A stretch of DNA of 39,228 nt from an uncultured bacterium (GCA_937906635.1 CALCYP010000073.1:1-39228); one strand, 5' to 3'; shown: positions 20,490-31,347, counted from the stretch's first letter. Translations and numbers: made by a program. The notes: generated by a model not told the origin, from the letters alone.

Positions 20490-20537
20490 AAAAATGGTTA
20501 TTTTTTTGGAAGTACATATTGCCTTTTTTGAAAAATA

Positions 20538-20540
20538 TTA
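20538..20540 (-). other. Stop codon marking the exonuclease / TraG-like boundary
   Basis: The exonuclease ends 97 bases before the TraG-like start, and the promoter at 20462-20489 fills the gap, so the two genes are probably transcribed separately. Confidence 0.6.
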
Positions 20541-21113
20541 CAATCGTAGGCAATCGCTAATTTTTTTGTTTTGAAATTCTATGATATCGTTTTGTTCAAT
20601 AATTCATTTTTTGTTTAATAAATCTAAGAAATTTTTAAAAATTTCAACTGTGACTTTCGTGTCTCACATAGCTCTATGAGCATGTTCATTTTTTAATCAA
20701 AAATAATCACAAATTGTTCATAAATTTTTTTTTGGTAATTCTGGGAGTAGCCTATTAGCTAGTTTTCTGGTACAGAGATAATTATTTTCTATCCATATTC
20801 ATGTATTATAGTATATGTTTTCCGATATAAATCAATAATCAAAATTCGCATTATGGGCAACGATTATGTCATCTTGTATGAATTCAAGAAAATTTGGAAT
20901 AATATCACAAAATTTGGGGGCATTCGAGACCATTTCATTTGTGATTCATGTCAATTTTGTTATTTCGGTTGGGATGTTTCTTTCTGGGTTTACTAAAGTT
21001 TGAAATTCTCATAAAATATTTTTTCAGTCAAATTTTATTGCTGCTATTTCTGTTATTTTGTGTTTAAATTTTGATAATCAAGTTGTCTCTATATCTAAAA
21101 CAGTATAATTCAT
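20538..21113 (-). CDS. DnaQ-type 3'-5' exonuclease (DEDDh), stand-alone
   Basis: 191 residues, a single exonuclease domain of the DNA polymerase III epsilon family. It removes 3' nucleotides from DNA or RNA with two metal ions. ExoI is YTVLDIETTGLS, with D7 and E9; ExoII is IIVAHNANFDYGF; ExoIII is HAHRAMGDTKVTVEIF, the HxAxxD of the DEDDh class. No polymerase-binding tail is visible, so it could be the replication proofreader or a repair/RNA exonuclease. UGA encodes Gly in TTG, NFDYG and MGD. The start is the ATG at the conserved N-terminus. A 100-base AT-rich repeat region separates it from murE on the same strand. A second exonuclease of this class is fused to a DinG-like region at 25310. 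Confidence 0.94.
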
Positions 21114-21213
21114 GAGATTAATTAATAATTAAAAATTAATAATTTATGATTTTGTAAAATTATCATTAATAATTAAAAATATTACTTCATTCTTCATTAT
21201 TGATTCTTCATTC
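21114..21213. repeat. AT-rich dispersed repeat between murE and the exonuclease gene
   Basis: Several overlapping copies of TTAATTATTAATTTTTAATT plus AATGAAGAATCAATAATGAAG. Similar stretches lie right before rsmE (24541-24575) and glyS (38193-38216). No gene. Confidence 0.6.
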
Positions 21214-22527
21214 TTAATTATTTTTTAGTATTTCTAATAATTTTTCTTTGTCATTTCGTTTCCTTGTTCAGAAATTTGTTCGTTGGATTGGCTCATGTCA
21301 TTTTCAAGCTAACATGACGATATCTCCTGGTTTCGCAATTTGAGTAGCAAATTTTATTGCCAAATATCTTTCTGGTATTATGTACAATTTTTTCTTCATT
21401 TCATCTTCTTTTTGTATTTCTTGGGTAAGTTGCTTTAAAATATTTAATCTATTTTCTGTATCAGGATCATCATCAGTAGCGATTACGATATCTGCGAATT
21501 TTCATCATAATCTACCCATTTCAGGTCTTTTAAGTTTGTCTCTGTTTCATGGAGCTCAAAAAACCAAAATCAATTTATTTTCTCATTTTTGTCTATGCAA
21601 AAAGCGGAGTGTTTTATCTAATGCATCTGGATCATGAGCGAAATCAATAAAATAATAAACTCAATTATGTTCTACTTTTTCCATCCTACCACTAACTCAT
21701 GTAAATCCAGATAAAGAAGATATACAATCTCTGATATCTAATCATATTTGGATTCATACACTCAATGCTGCTAAATAATTATAAATATTATAATTTCATA
21801 AAAGATATGTCTTTGTCGGATATCTATTTCAGAGGTATATTATATCAAATGTGGTTTCACGAGTATTATCTACTATATTTTCTGCTCTAATAGTTGAAGA
21901 ATTTTGTAGTCCAAAAGTCATTTTTTTATCGAATGCTAATTCATTGTATCGTTCTTTTCATATTTTGTCGTCGGATGGAAATGTTGCATATTTTGTGTTT
22001 TTTCAATTTCCTAATACATATTTAAATAGCTTTTTTTTTGCTAAAGCATAATCGTCCATATTTTTGTGATAATCAAGATGATCTCTGGTTATGTTTGTCA
22101 GTACGGCATAATCAAATTTTATACCTTCAAATCTATTTTGGTCTAGTCATTGAGATGATGCCTCTAATATTGCAATTTTACATCATTGATTTTTTGCATC
22201 GGCTAATATTCATTGCAACTGATATACATCCAAAGATGTCATTTTTTTGTCGTTTACCATAGTCTTATTTCATATTTTTATACATGCTGTGCTGATCATC
22301 ACTGTAGGTCATACAAGGTCATTAAACAATTTGTGTAACATATTTACGGTCGTCGTTTTTCAATTTGTTCAAGTAACTCCAACTATGAAAAAATCTTTTG
22401 AAGGATTTCAATTTATAAAATTGGCAAGTTTTCAATTTGTTTTTTTCCATAATTGATATATGAAACTGTTTTTAAATGAATTATAAAATTTTTCGTATCA
22501 TATAATCTTTTTTATAAATTTTTTCAT
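21214..22527 (-). CDS. murE: MurE-like Mur ligase lacking the N-terminal domain
   Basis: 437 residues. ATP-dependent ligase that adds the third amino acid to UDP-MurNAc-dipeptide in peptidoglycan synthesis. The nucleotide loop GVTGTNGKTTT is at residues 50-60, about 60 residues earlier than in typical MurE. So the N-terminal UDP-binding domain is absent and only the central ATPase and C-terminal domains remain. The carbamylated-lysine region reads YALAKKKLF, followed by IIYLGNRY, FIDFAHDPDALDKTLRFL and NRDKLKRPEMG. The amino-acid site reads DDPDTEN where DAP-adding enzymes have DNPRxE, so the added residue cannot be assigned. GKGHEPIQ closes the ligase core. Both Walker A glycines are UGA. 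The start has an in-frame stop upstream. The promoter of pilT lies upstream, diverging. Confidence 0.92.
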
Positions 22528-22619
22528 CAAAACATAATTTCTAGTAAAACATATCTTTATTATATTGAATTGATGTTGATTTACAATTCTATTTTTTTGA
22601 TAAAAAAGTATTCAAAAAT

Positions 22620-22648
22620 TTGACAAAATGAATCGTTTTGATTATAAT
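22620..22648 (+). promoter_or_regulatory. Promoter for pilT
   Basis: TTGACA (22620-22625), 17-base spacer, TATAAT (22643-22648), a perfect consensus 34 bases before the pilT ATG at 22682. Confidence 0.8.
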
Positions 22649-22681
22649 TGATACGTAACTTTTATATAATTATATTACAAT

Positions 22682-23857
22682 ATGGTAGAAAAATGACATG
22701 ATTGAATGAGTAGAAGCTTCCCAGCTATACCCGAAGATTCCGTATTTCATGAATCAAATTGATGAAATTTTGAAGATGATCAATATCTTTCTTTTTTATT
22801 TCATTTAATGGTGGAGTATGATGCATCTGATATTTATATCACATATTGAGAGACTCCAGTTTTGAGAGTAGAACAGGAAGCATTAAGAGTCCAATGAGCA
22901 TTAAAAATGACTGATGAAATGTTGATGAATTTTTTTAATATATTGGTGAGTGAAGAAGATAAAGAAGTTTTTGAACATGAACAGAGTGTCGATTTATGAT
23001 ATTCTTTACACTGAAGACGTTATAGGGTTAATGTAAGTAAACAAAGATGACACATCATGATTGTTGCGAGATTGCTGGCAGAAAAAGTTCCAACAATAGA
23101 TGAAATGTGATTGCCACCTATTTTAAAAAAATTAGCACATACTTCGTGATGAATAATATTTTTGTCATGACCAACTTGATCAGGTAAGTCAACTACGTTG
23201 GCGGCTATGGTTGAAGAATTAAATCAAACGAGATATAAACATATTATCACGATAGAAGATCCTATAGAATATGTTTTTGAGCCAAAAATGTGTGTATTTG
23301 AGCAGAAACAATTGTGAAAAGATATTGTAAGTTTTGCTTCAGCTATGAAATATGCTGTAAGACAAAGACCTGATGTGGTGTTGTTTTGAGAGATTAGAGA
23401 CCCAGATAGTGTGAGGTATGCAATGTCATTGGCGGAAACAGGACATTTGGTATTGACTACTGTGCATTCAAGATCGGCAGAACAAGCTATAAATAGGATA
23501 GTTTCCATGTTTCCGACTGATGAACAACCACAAATTCAAAATCATTTAGCAGAAAATATGATAGCGATTATTATCCAAAAACTTGTGAAAAAAGCTAAGG
23601 GCCATGGAGTAGTTGCAGTACATGAAATCTTATTGAATAATACTCCTGTAGCAAATACAATTAGAGATAATAAATTGAATCAAATAGATAATGTGATATT
23701 TACAAATAGAAAATATGGAATGCAACTTTTGGATGATTGTTTAGTTGAGCATATCGTAAAATGAGATATATCTTATCAAACTGCTATGGAAAATGCACGT
23801 GATCAATGAGCAATAAAAAGATGATTGGAACAACTATGATTGAAAGTCGTAAGTTAA
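22682..23857 (+). CDS. pilT: Type IV pilus retraction ATPase PilT
   Basis: 391 residues (usual about 345-370; the extra residues are at the N-terminus). Hexameric ATPase that pulls type IV pili back through the inner membrane, driving twitching, adhesion and DNA uptake. Walker A GPTGSGKST is at 163-171. The Asp box is ITIEDPIEYVF, Walker B is DVVLFGEIRDPDS and the His box is LTTVHSRSAEQAINRI. Near the C-terminus ANTIRDNKLNQI matches the AIRNLIRE region typical of PilT, which argues for retraction rather than PilB assembly. No other pilus gene is near. The start follows the consensus promoter at 22620 with a leader of about 25 bases and no Shine-Dalgarno sequence. The stop overlaps the rsmE stop by four bases, TTAA serving both strands. 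Confidence 0.95.
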
Positions 23858-24531
23858 TTTTTTAGATATCGGGCTGCTATTATTGCTGCTGTTTCTGTCC
23901 TAAGGACGGTATCTCCCAATGATACCGTTTTTATTTTTTCTCCAAATTTTTTGTAATCATTTTCAGTGAGTCATCATTCTGGTCCGATGATTCATAGAGT
24001 GTCTTTTGTCGTTCAGATGTCTTTTGTATTGTATTCAGATTTATCAAATACAATGACTTCTTTTCATTCTATTATTTTTGAAATATCTTTTTCAAATGTT
24101 ATTTTTGGCAATTGTCGTCATCGAGATTGTTCGATGGCTTCTTTTGCAATTTTATTTATCCTTTCTAGTTTCTTTTCATTTCGCTGTCTAATAATTGATC
24201 TCTCACTTGGCCAAAAGTAAATATTTTTTATCCCAATTTCACTCAGTTTTTGGACTATCATCTCCATTTTATCTCGCTTGTTTGACATGGCAATAGCTAT
24301 TCAAATTTCACTTATTTCTTTTGGATGCTCAATAGATTCTACTACTTTTCAAAAAATATTTTTATCATCTCGATCTGAAATTTCTGTTTTGTATCTCATA
24401 TTTCCATTTTGAACAAAAAACGAATCTCAAATCTTCATCCTCAAAACTTTCCTAATTTGATTTAGTATTTCTTGGTTTGAAATTTTAATATTTTCTCATT
24501 GCCTTTCAAAGTCTGCGATGAATAACTGCAT
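23854..24531 (-). CDS. rsmE: 16S rRNA (uracil1498-N3)-methyltransferase RsmE
   Basis: 225 residues, near the usual 240. SPOUT-class enzyme that methylates N3 of U1498 in 16S rRNA with S-adenosylmethionine. The N-terminal PUA-like part shows LNQIRKVLRMKIGDSFFV. The SPOUT knot is seen as IAIAMSNKRDKMEMIVQKLSE, then EQSRGRQLPKI, IGPEGGLTENDY and SLGDTVLRTETAA, the signature motifs of the family. UGA encodes Gly in RGR, GPEGG and others. The start MQLFIADF is the first in-frame ATG. It converges on pilT and shares its stop region. Its last 80 bases contain a hairpin with T-run that reads as a terminator for pilT on the other strand (23906-23932). Confidence 0.95.
23906..23932 (+). terminator. Terminator for pilT inside the rsmE coding region
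   Basis: ACGGTATC (23906-23913) and GATACCGT (23921-23928) form an 8-bp stem with a 7-base loop, followed by TTTTTATTTTTT. It lies 48 bases after the pilT stop, within the antisense sequence that encodes the conserved LGDTVLRTE motif of RsmE. Confidence 0.72.
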
Positions 24532-24540
24532 GGGAATAAT

Positions 24541-24575
24541 GAAGAACTAAGAATTAAAAATTAATAAATTTTGAG
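24541..24575. repeat. AT-rich dispersed repeat before rsmE
   Basis: GAACTAAGAATTAAAAATTAATAAATTTT, starting ten bases upstream of the rsmE ATG; relative of 21114-21213 and 38193-38216. The rest of the gap to 24688 is A/T-rich with no clear promoter; TATAAC near 24643 is a weak candidate for the next gene. Confidence 0.5.
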
Positions 24576-24688
24576 GTTGTTTATTATATTTTTTTATCGT
24601 AGAAAAACAAATTAAAATTTTATTGTATTTTTTGTGAATTTGTATAACAACAAAGTATTATTTTCTTTTATTTTTGTGATTTATAAAA

Positions 24689-25210
24689 ATGACAGAAGTA
24701 AAAAAAGTATTGATGGTCATCGCAAATGACTGATTTCAAGATCATGAATTTTGAGTTTCATTCGCTGTGTTTCATGATGCAGGATTGGATATTACAATCG
24801 CAGCAGGTGAAAAATGAGAATGTAGAGGAGTCTTTTGAGCAAGGACTGTCGCAGATGTAGATTTGTTCTTTGCAGATGCTACAAAGTACGATATGGTAGT
24901 CTTTATATGATGAGGATGAGCATATACTCAATACTTTCACGACAAAGCTTATCTGAAATTAGCAAGAGATGCAAAGAAAGTATGAGCAATATGTATTGCC
25001 CCAATGATTGTGAGTGAAAGTGGAATCTTTAATGGGAAAACTGTTACCTGATGGGATCAAGATGGAGTACAAAGAAGATTTGTTGAGAAAAATTGATGAT
25101 TTTGGTCTGATGAATCTGTGGTCGTTTGCTGAAATATAGTTACATGAGATTGACCAGATGCTGCAGAGGAATTTGCAAAGAAATGTGTTGAGTTGCTTTG
25201 CAACAGCTAA
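24689..25210 (+). CDS. DJ-1/PfpI superfamily protein
   Basis: 173 residues, the usual length. The fold is a class I glutamine-amidotransferase-like domain; members act as deglycases, chaperones or proteases, and several respond to oxidation. VLMVIANDGFQDHEFG is the first strand and the conserved acidic residue region. GGGGAYTQYF precedes the nucleophile elbow AICIAPMIV, with the conserved cysteine at C102. The C-terminus has VTGDGPDAAEEFAKKCVELL, normal for the family. Four consecutive Gly (GGGG) are written TGATGAGGATGA. The start is ATG after TATAAAA with no Shine-Dalgarno sequence. It is followed by short repeats. The exact reaction cannot be told from sequence. Confidence 0.93.
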
Positions 25211-25290
25211 TAGTCTATAGCTCATAGCTAATAGTTAGTAACTATAAATATCTTTTGCTATCAGCCATCGACTATCAGCTATTAGCCATT
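25211..25290. repeat. CTATCAGC/TAGCTAATAG repeat stretch
   Basis: Degenerate alternating units (TAGCTAATAG, CTATCAGCCATCGACTATCAGC, TATTAGCC) between the DJ-1 gene and the exonuclease-DinG gene. A related piece (ACTAGTGACTGATAGCTAGCGACTG) lies before rlmE at 11857-11881. No gene. Confidence 0.55.
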
Positions 25291-25309
25291 TTATATTGTC
25301 GGAATTTAT

Positions 25310-27463
25310 ATGTTGAGCGATAAGTATAGGTATGTTGCTATGGATTTTGAGACAACATGATTAGATGTCTCAAAGGATGAAGCAATACAGATATGAATAG
25401 TAGAGATAGATGTGAATTGAAATATTGTAAATCAATACAAATCTTTTTTGAAACCTGAAAAAAATATTTCTGAATTAAAAAGTTTAGTAGCGTATATTAC
25501 ATGAATTTCGCTTGATGATATACAATCTGCGCCAAGTATTTTCCAAGTACAGGATGAAATTTTGAAATTTTTTTGAGAGAATACAATAGTGATTGGACAC
25601 AATATAGAGTTTGATATAAATTTTTTGAAAAAATATTTTCCTGATGTGAAATATTTTGATAGTATTGATACTTTTTATTTAGCTCAAAATTTAATTCATT
25701 ATCCATTGAGTTATGCTTTGGATGTGTTAGTAGAATCTTTAATGACAAATAAAATTTTCAAAGATTTTTTCCTAAAATTACATTGATGAGAGGAGTATGA
25801 TGAAAATAATATCCACGATTGATTGTATGATTCTCAAAACGCATTGGTATTATTTATGTATGAGATAGACCGTATTGGTACATTGTTTTCTAAATATCCT
25901 GTATTAAACAATTTTTTGGATAAAAATATTTGATTGTATCATAAAATTTTAAATTATCAAGCAGACCGGGCCAAAGGTGGAAATGAAAAAATTTCTGTAC
26001 CTGCTCTGAAAAAACAATTACCATGAAGTAAAACTTTGAAAACCAAACAAGATATTGTCTTGAAAAATTATAAAATTTGAGAAAGATATTTTGTCTGAAA
26101 TGTCGACTTGAGTCAACTTGTGATGTCGTTAGTCTCATGAAATAAAGACATAATTATGTCTTTTGCAAGTGTGGCAAAATTAAATATTGTGAAAAATATT
26201 TTGAATGATGCATGAATCAAAAATATTGGTTTTGCAAAAGGATATGCCACTATAAATCAGACAAAATTCTCCAGATTTTTGAATAAAGGTACTTTTTCAG
26301 ACAATGAATTTTTGTTTATCATAAAATATTTTTCTATTTTGATGAATGAATGATCTGTGATTGAGTTGAACACAAAAGCAGATTACAAGATACATTATTA
26401 TATCCAGGATGAAAAAAAGTTTGAGAAATATCCAGTAGTACTTACTACTCATTGATGATTGTATACTATACTACAAGAGCAAGCTCATAAATATAGAAAT
26501 TATGATGTATGTTTCTTTGATACGGAAATGCGATATAAGTGATACAATGAATATTTATCAAAACCATGTGATTTGTATTCCATATTAAATTTTTTGGAGA
26601 TACTATTTTACAAATATTCTCTTGATGAACAGCAAGATGCTATTGATGTATTGGAGAGATTTGCTAGATTTTTTGAAGTATTTATGTGAGTCTTATTTTC
26701 TGAGACCAAGCAACTTTTTGTAAATAATCCTGAAACAAAAGTAACTGTAAATCCAATACTTGAAAATATAAATTTTTATGAAACTAATAAGTTAGTTTTG
26801 CAATTTCCAGATTACAAATCATTACTTCAAGAGTGTCTGGATGATGGAGATTTTCAAGCACTATGGACGAAAATAGATCAATTGTTTACCATCCTGACAT
26901 GACTTGTCGATGTGCAAAAAATAATGTATAATCAATCTGATTTCTATTTTACCTATGCAGAATCTATAAAATACACAAATTGGGATGAGTTCAAGGATAT
27001 CTTTCCATCGTGAGTTTATTTTTTATCAGATTTCGAGAAATGATATCCTAAATTATTAGACCAAGAATTTTGATGAAAAAATCTATTGATGAAAAAAATT
27101 TCAAATCAGGATAGTGTCGTAGAGTTTGTAAATAACTGGTTATCTGATAATAATTGAAAAGTCTGTTTTATCTTGTCGACAGTGAAGGCAGAATCTAAGG
27201 AATTATTTGATAAATTTTTTGAAAAATGATTACCAAACGATGTAGCTTTGCTCGTCGAAAATATCACATGATCACTTTGAAAAAATGTGTTTAAAGCAAA
27301 AACAAAATGAACTAAAATAATAATTGGCGGTTACTCTTTTTTGATTCGATTATTTTCTAATTGAATTAATATTGACATTTGTGTGGAATTTAATATAATT
27401 TGAAAAATGTCGAAATACCTTTTAGATGATATTCAACGATATGCAAGAAAGAATAACATTTAA
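25310..27463 (+). CDS. DnaQ-like 3'-5' exonuclease fused to a degenerate DinG-like helicase region
   Basis: 717 residues. The N-terminal exonuclease (about 1-185) is intact: YVAMDFETTGLD (D12, E14), IVIGHNIEFDINFL and HDGLYDSQNALVLF. The rest follows the order of a DinG-type superfamily 2 helicase but with changed motifs. Where the Walker A should be there is IIMSFASVAKLNIVKNIL (about 280-298), with no GKT. IGFAKGYATINQTKF sits at the DinG KG-NYL segment. VVLTTHGGLYTILQEQ leads to CFFDTEMRY instead of a DEAH box. The C-terminal half ends in strands like those of helicase domain 2 (VCFILSTVKAES, TKIIIGGYSFLIRLFSNGINI). So the exonuclease is probably active and the helicase part likely not. The DinG relation is inferred from motif order. 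The next gene overlaps its end by 23 bases. Confidence 0.88.
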
Positions 27464-28421
27464 TTGTACTACTATTTTTAATATAATCAAGCTTGTCTGA
27501 GCTGTCATAATTTTGTATTTGTGATTAAAAATTTCTGCTGGGAATATTTGAGAAGATGCGAATTTTTTAGTATGAAAATATTATAATGAAGTTGTCCCTG
27601 TGGATGATTCATACAATGAAGATTGGGTATTTAATATGGGTATGCATAATATCACAGATGTTGAACAACAAGAAAAGGTTGACGCTTATTCTGATTTGGA
27701 TTGAGAAAATCATGAATTTGAATTAAAATATCAAGCATTATGTTTATCTGATGTAGATTTATGTTTGAAAGTAAAATTTGTATGAGATATACCATCAAAG
27801 GATAAATTCATGTATTTTGCAAGTACTATGTATGTGCTTAATACAATTTCAAAAAACATACAGATTTGAAAAGATATTAACTCACAAGCCAAGGTAATAA
27901 CTATAGATTCTGCATATGGAGCTACAAGATGATCTGCTGATCGGACATCGGTATCAATTAAATTGTGAGCTGTAAAATCTTATGTGGAGTTTTTGTGATT
28001 AATATCTCATGAATTGTGACATGTGGTAGATTTGTGAGTTGTACAGTGATATTCTTCTGAAAAAGATTTAAGTTATACAGAATTTTGAAATAGTGTGTTT
28101 GCTATCGATGATCCATCTTTGTCGTATTATTCCTTGTCTTGGGATAGTGAAACGGTAAGAAAATCTACAGCGACAAAGGAAGATTTTTGTAGTGGATATG
28201 GTATGACAGATCCATTTGAAGATTTTGCGGAATGTCATAATGCGTATTTAAATCACAATGATATTTTTAAAGCTTGGGCTCAAAAAAATGAAATAATGAA
28301 GCAAAAATATAATTTCTTTGCTAATTTATATGGTTGAAAATTTATGTTTGGATCGAGTTCTGATTTATCCAAATTTAATTCGAATAATTCTTGGAGACCT
28401 TGGGATACCACTAAAATGTAA
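27441..28421 (+). CDS. Membrane-anchored HExxH metallopeptidase-like protein
   Basis: 326 residues. One N-terminal hydrophobic segment (about 13-35, IIKLVGAVIILYLGLKISAG) could be a signal anchor. The domain beyond it would lie outside the membrane. SHELGHVVDLG places HELGH at 190-194. DPFEDFAECHNAYL follows, with EDFAE at 260-264, the pattern in which a downstream Glu serves as third zinc ligand in gluzincins such as the anthrax lethal factor/MtfA fold. The zinc-peptidase reading is from these motifs; the substrate is unknown. It is the third HExxH protein in the window. The start ATG lies inside the previous gene (23-base overlap), suggesting translational coupling. A terminator follows at 28442. 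Confidence 0.87.
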
Positions 28422-28441
28422 TTTACCTGTTTTTGTCAAGG

Positions 28442-28470
28442 AAATGTCATGTAAAAATGACATTTTTTTT
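28442..28470 (+). terminator. Rho-independent terminator
   Basis: AAATGTCAT (28442-28450) and ATGACATTT (28457-28465) form a 9-bp stem with a 6-base loop, followed by a run of T. It ends the exonuclease-metallopeptidase transcript. Confidence 0.82.
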
Positions 28471-28496
28471 GTTAAAAAATTTTTTGTGAGTATAAT
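28469..28496 (+). promoter_or_regulatory. Promoter for the secreted-protein operon
   Basis: TTGTTA (28469-28474), 16-base spacer, TATAAT (28491-28496), 24 bases before the ATG at 28521. The -35 box overlaps the T-run of the preceding terminator. Confidence 0.62.
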
Positions 28497-28520
28497 ATAG
28501 TTGGGATATTTATTTATGCA

Positions 28521-30152
28521 ATGTCGTTGATTATGAAGTGAAAAATAAAAAATATAGTATATTTATTGATATTTTGAATAATTTTTTCAAGTATATTTTT
28601 TTGATATACATTTGCATGATGCTGGAAATCGAGGTATGGACAGCCATATTGGGAAGAGAATTGTGAAGATGTAAACAATAACAGATGTTCAGCGTGTAAT
28701 GCTACACCAGTCGCTATGCAAGCATATATCAATTTTGAGGTAGATATGTTGGAAGCATTGCAAGAGGTGAGTGAAACGAAATCTACATTGTTTTCAAATC
28801 CGAACAGTGGTTTATTTACGAGTTGAATGCCACTTTTAAAATCTTTTATAAAATCTACGACTGCAAAAGTAAAAAAAGATTTGGATAGTGAAGTAAAAGC
28901 GACTAGAGCAGCTAGGATTACGACAGTACTTTTGTCGCAAATGTTACTTGAAGATTTAGATTCAGCGACTTCATCTGTTACTATACTTTTCAAGGATAGG
29001 GCGTTTGTTAGAGATTATAAAATTTTGCAAGAGATAGATATGAGTGTAAATGATGTAATATGGGATATGTGAATATTGGGTATTTGGGATGATAAAGCTT
29101 CTTCCCAAGTACAGGCAAAAATTTTGTGATTACAATATAAATATTCACAAATATACGGATGAGAATATCCAATATTTACGAAACTTTCTATATCATGAAG
29201 TGTAAAAAACAAACAACTTTTGTATTTTATATTAAGGGTAAATTGACTTATGAAAAGTATGCTATCTAGTGTCCATAATTCTGTGGTTATAGATAGTACT
29301 TTGGAGCAGTTTGAATTGTGGTATTCAAAATGAAATATTATTGCAGAAGTGAATAGAGATTATATTGAGATGATACAGTCAGAATATTCTTGTGCATCTA
29401 TGAAAACATGTAATGAAACAGTGGGTGAGGCTTTGAAATGAGTCGCTGATGTATCAAAATTAACTGAATCATTTTGAAGGTCGTGGGATACAATAAAGGA
29501 TTCTATAGCTCATTTGAAAGAATTGAAGAATCCATGGAAGACATATACAAATACTGTACGGGGTGTAGATAATACATGATGATTGACAGAAAGGCAAGTT
29601 GAATTATTGCGTACAGTTTATGGACTTGATTCAAGAAATTTGACAACATCTCAGATTGAGACATTGAAAAAGAATTGGTCCAACATAAAGTGAAATTTAT
29701 TACAGCCATTTTCAGATTTAGTAAAATCATCTAAGAATTGACATACTGTTTTAAATCAAAGTAAAGATGCAAATTTAAAAGAGCAAAATCAGTGAAAAAT
29801 ACAGGAGACTCAAAGGAAAGAACGTCTTTCAGAAGATGAAAAAGGTCAATTAGCCAACCAATTTTATTGGCAGAGTATTATGCCAATTTCAACCAGCGAA
29901 CAATTGATATTAAATGAATTGCAAAATTCTATAAATGATATTTTAGTCGAGAAATCGCACGATAAAGAAATTCTTTTGGTCTGATTGAATTTGAATACTC
30001 ATTATTTTGTTGAAATATGATCTTATATACATTACATTGTTGAGACTGCTATTTGAGATAAAAGTAATGATTGATTGGTAGATAATCTATGAAAAGCATG
30101 TACATATCAATGTAGCAATAATTGAAGTGAAAATTGTTATTCTGATAATTAA
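28521..30152 (+). CDS. Unrecognised secreted or anchored protein, 543 residues
   Basis: No family recognised. A basic N-terminus leads to a hydrophobic segment (about 10-33, IVYLLIFGIIFSSIFFGYTF) that fits a signal peptide or anchor. After it come cysteines in CWKSRYGQPYWEENCED and RCSACNATP. The C-terminus has more (ACTYQCSNNGSENCYSDN), as in exported proteins held by disulfides. The body is helical, with a stretch similar to a long coiled segment around 105-150 (KSTTAKVKKDLDSEVKAT). Two Met/Ser-rich loops follow. It is first of three adjacent genes encoding exported proteins (gap of 22 bases to the next). Role unknown; surface attachment or a secretion accessory would be guesses. Confidence 0.83.
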
Positions 30153-30174
30153 TTTTATTTTATAATGATGGGAT

Positions 30175-31347
30175 ATGTTAAAATTTAAAAAAATAGTAAT
30201 TTGATTATTTATTTTTGGGCTGACAATAGTGCCATGCTTTTCAGCAAATAATGATTATCAATCTTGCTCATCATTATTTGTATGACAATTGCAAGATAGT
30301 GTAAACTATGAACAACTACTTTTTTCATGAAATAGTAAGGATGTACATGATTTAACTAGTCGGTTTTGTGCGAATGTGGCAAGTCTGAAATGTATTGATT
30401 CTAGTGATTGAGAAAATACGGCTGATTATTTTGATGCATCTCAATCTCTTTTTTTAACCATATTGTGTAATAGTGTAAATGTACAGACACCTTATCTGTC
30501 TTGAAATGAAATTTTAAAAAAGAAATCATTTTTGGATTTTTGAATGGTAAGTTCAGTTACTTGAGTTTATGAGTCTTGCCATCGACTATCAAGCATGAAT
30601 AATTGTGACTATGCTTATTATCTTCCGCAAATATTTAATAAAATTGAAAATGATATGTTTAATATAAGACAAGCAAGATTTTTTGGTGTGAATGAATTGT
30701 CTGATCCTTTTTCTGCTGAAGATGCTGCAAATCAATTTTCTATATCAATGATGCCGTGATTAAATATCCAGCCATGATTGAGTGCAGGAATTTGTGATTC
30801 AAATAGCACATATTATAAATCAACTTGTAAAACATTAAAAAATTATGTTAAAGATGCTAATAATTTATTACATAATACCAAAATAATTGATGTTGAAAAA
30901 TTACAGGAATTAAAAGATTCTGCTGATTGTGAAAATTATCCTGATTTTAATATTTTGTACTGTTGATTATTGTGAACAAATTCAGAATATCGTTTTTTGA
31001 ATGCAGTATATAATGAATATTTTTGGTACAAAGTTTTTTTAACATATTATTCTTCTTATATAAATTGAAATGGTTTTTTGGATGCTGATTATAAAACTCA
31101 AGAAGAAAGATATGAAAAAAATCAGGAAAGAATATCATTGATTAATGATCAATTATCTAAGTCTAAAACAGCGATCACATTATCTTTGAGGAGCTTAACT
31201 GAAATGACCTATTCATTTCCTGTGCATATAGGATTTTTGATGTATCATGAAGATGCAAAACTTTTTATGGAAAATTCATCAAAATTATATGCACCGATCA
31301 GAACTTTATATGATAAATTAAGGAATGTGCAAATTAAAGAATCATAA
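30175..31347 (+). CDS. Unrecognised secreted protein, 390 residues
   Basis: No family recognised. Residues 1-25 are a classic signal peptide (KKIVIGLFIFGLTIVPCFSA) with likely cleavage after FSA. The mature part has numerous cysteines (YQSCSS, SRFCANVASLKC, TILCNS, YESCHRL, NNCDYAY, GICDS, KSTCKT, ADCENY, LYCGLL), suggesting a disulfide-bonded exported protein. The last 100 residues are helical with a charged coil (YKTQEERYEKNQERISLIND). It is the second gene of the run: 22 bases after the first, and overlapping the third by 23 bases. UGA is Gly throughout. Three adjacent exported genes suggest one machine or a shared surface structure; this is inference. Confidence 0.83.
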
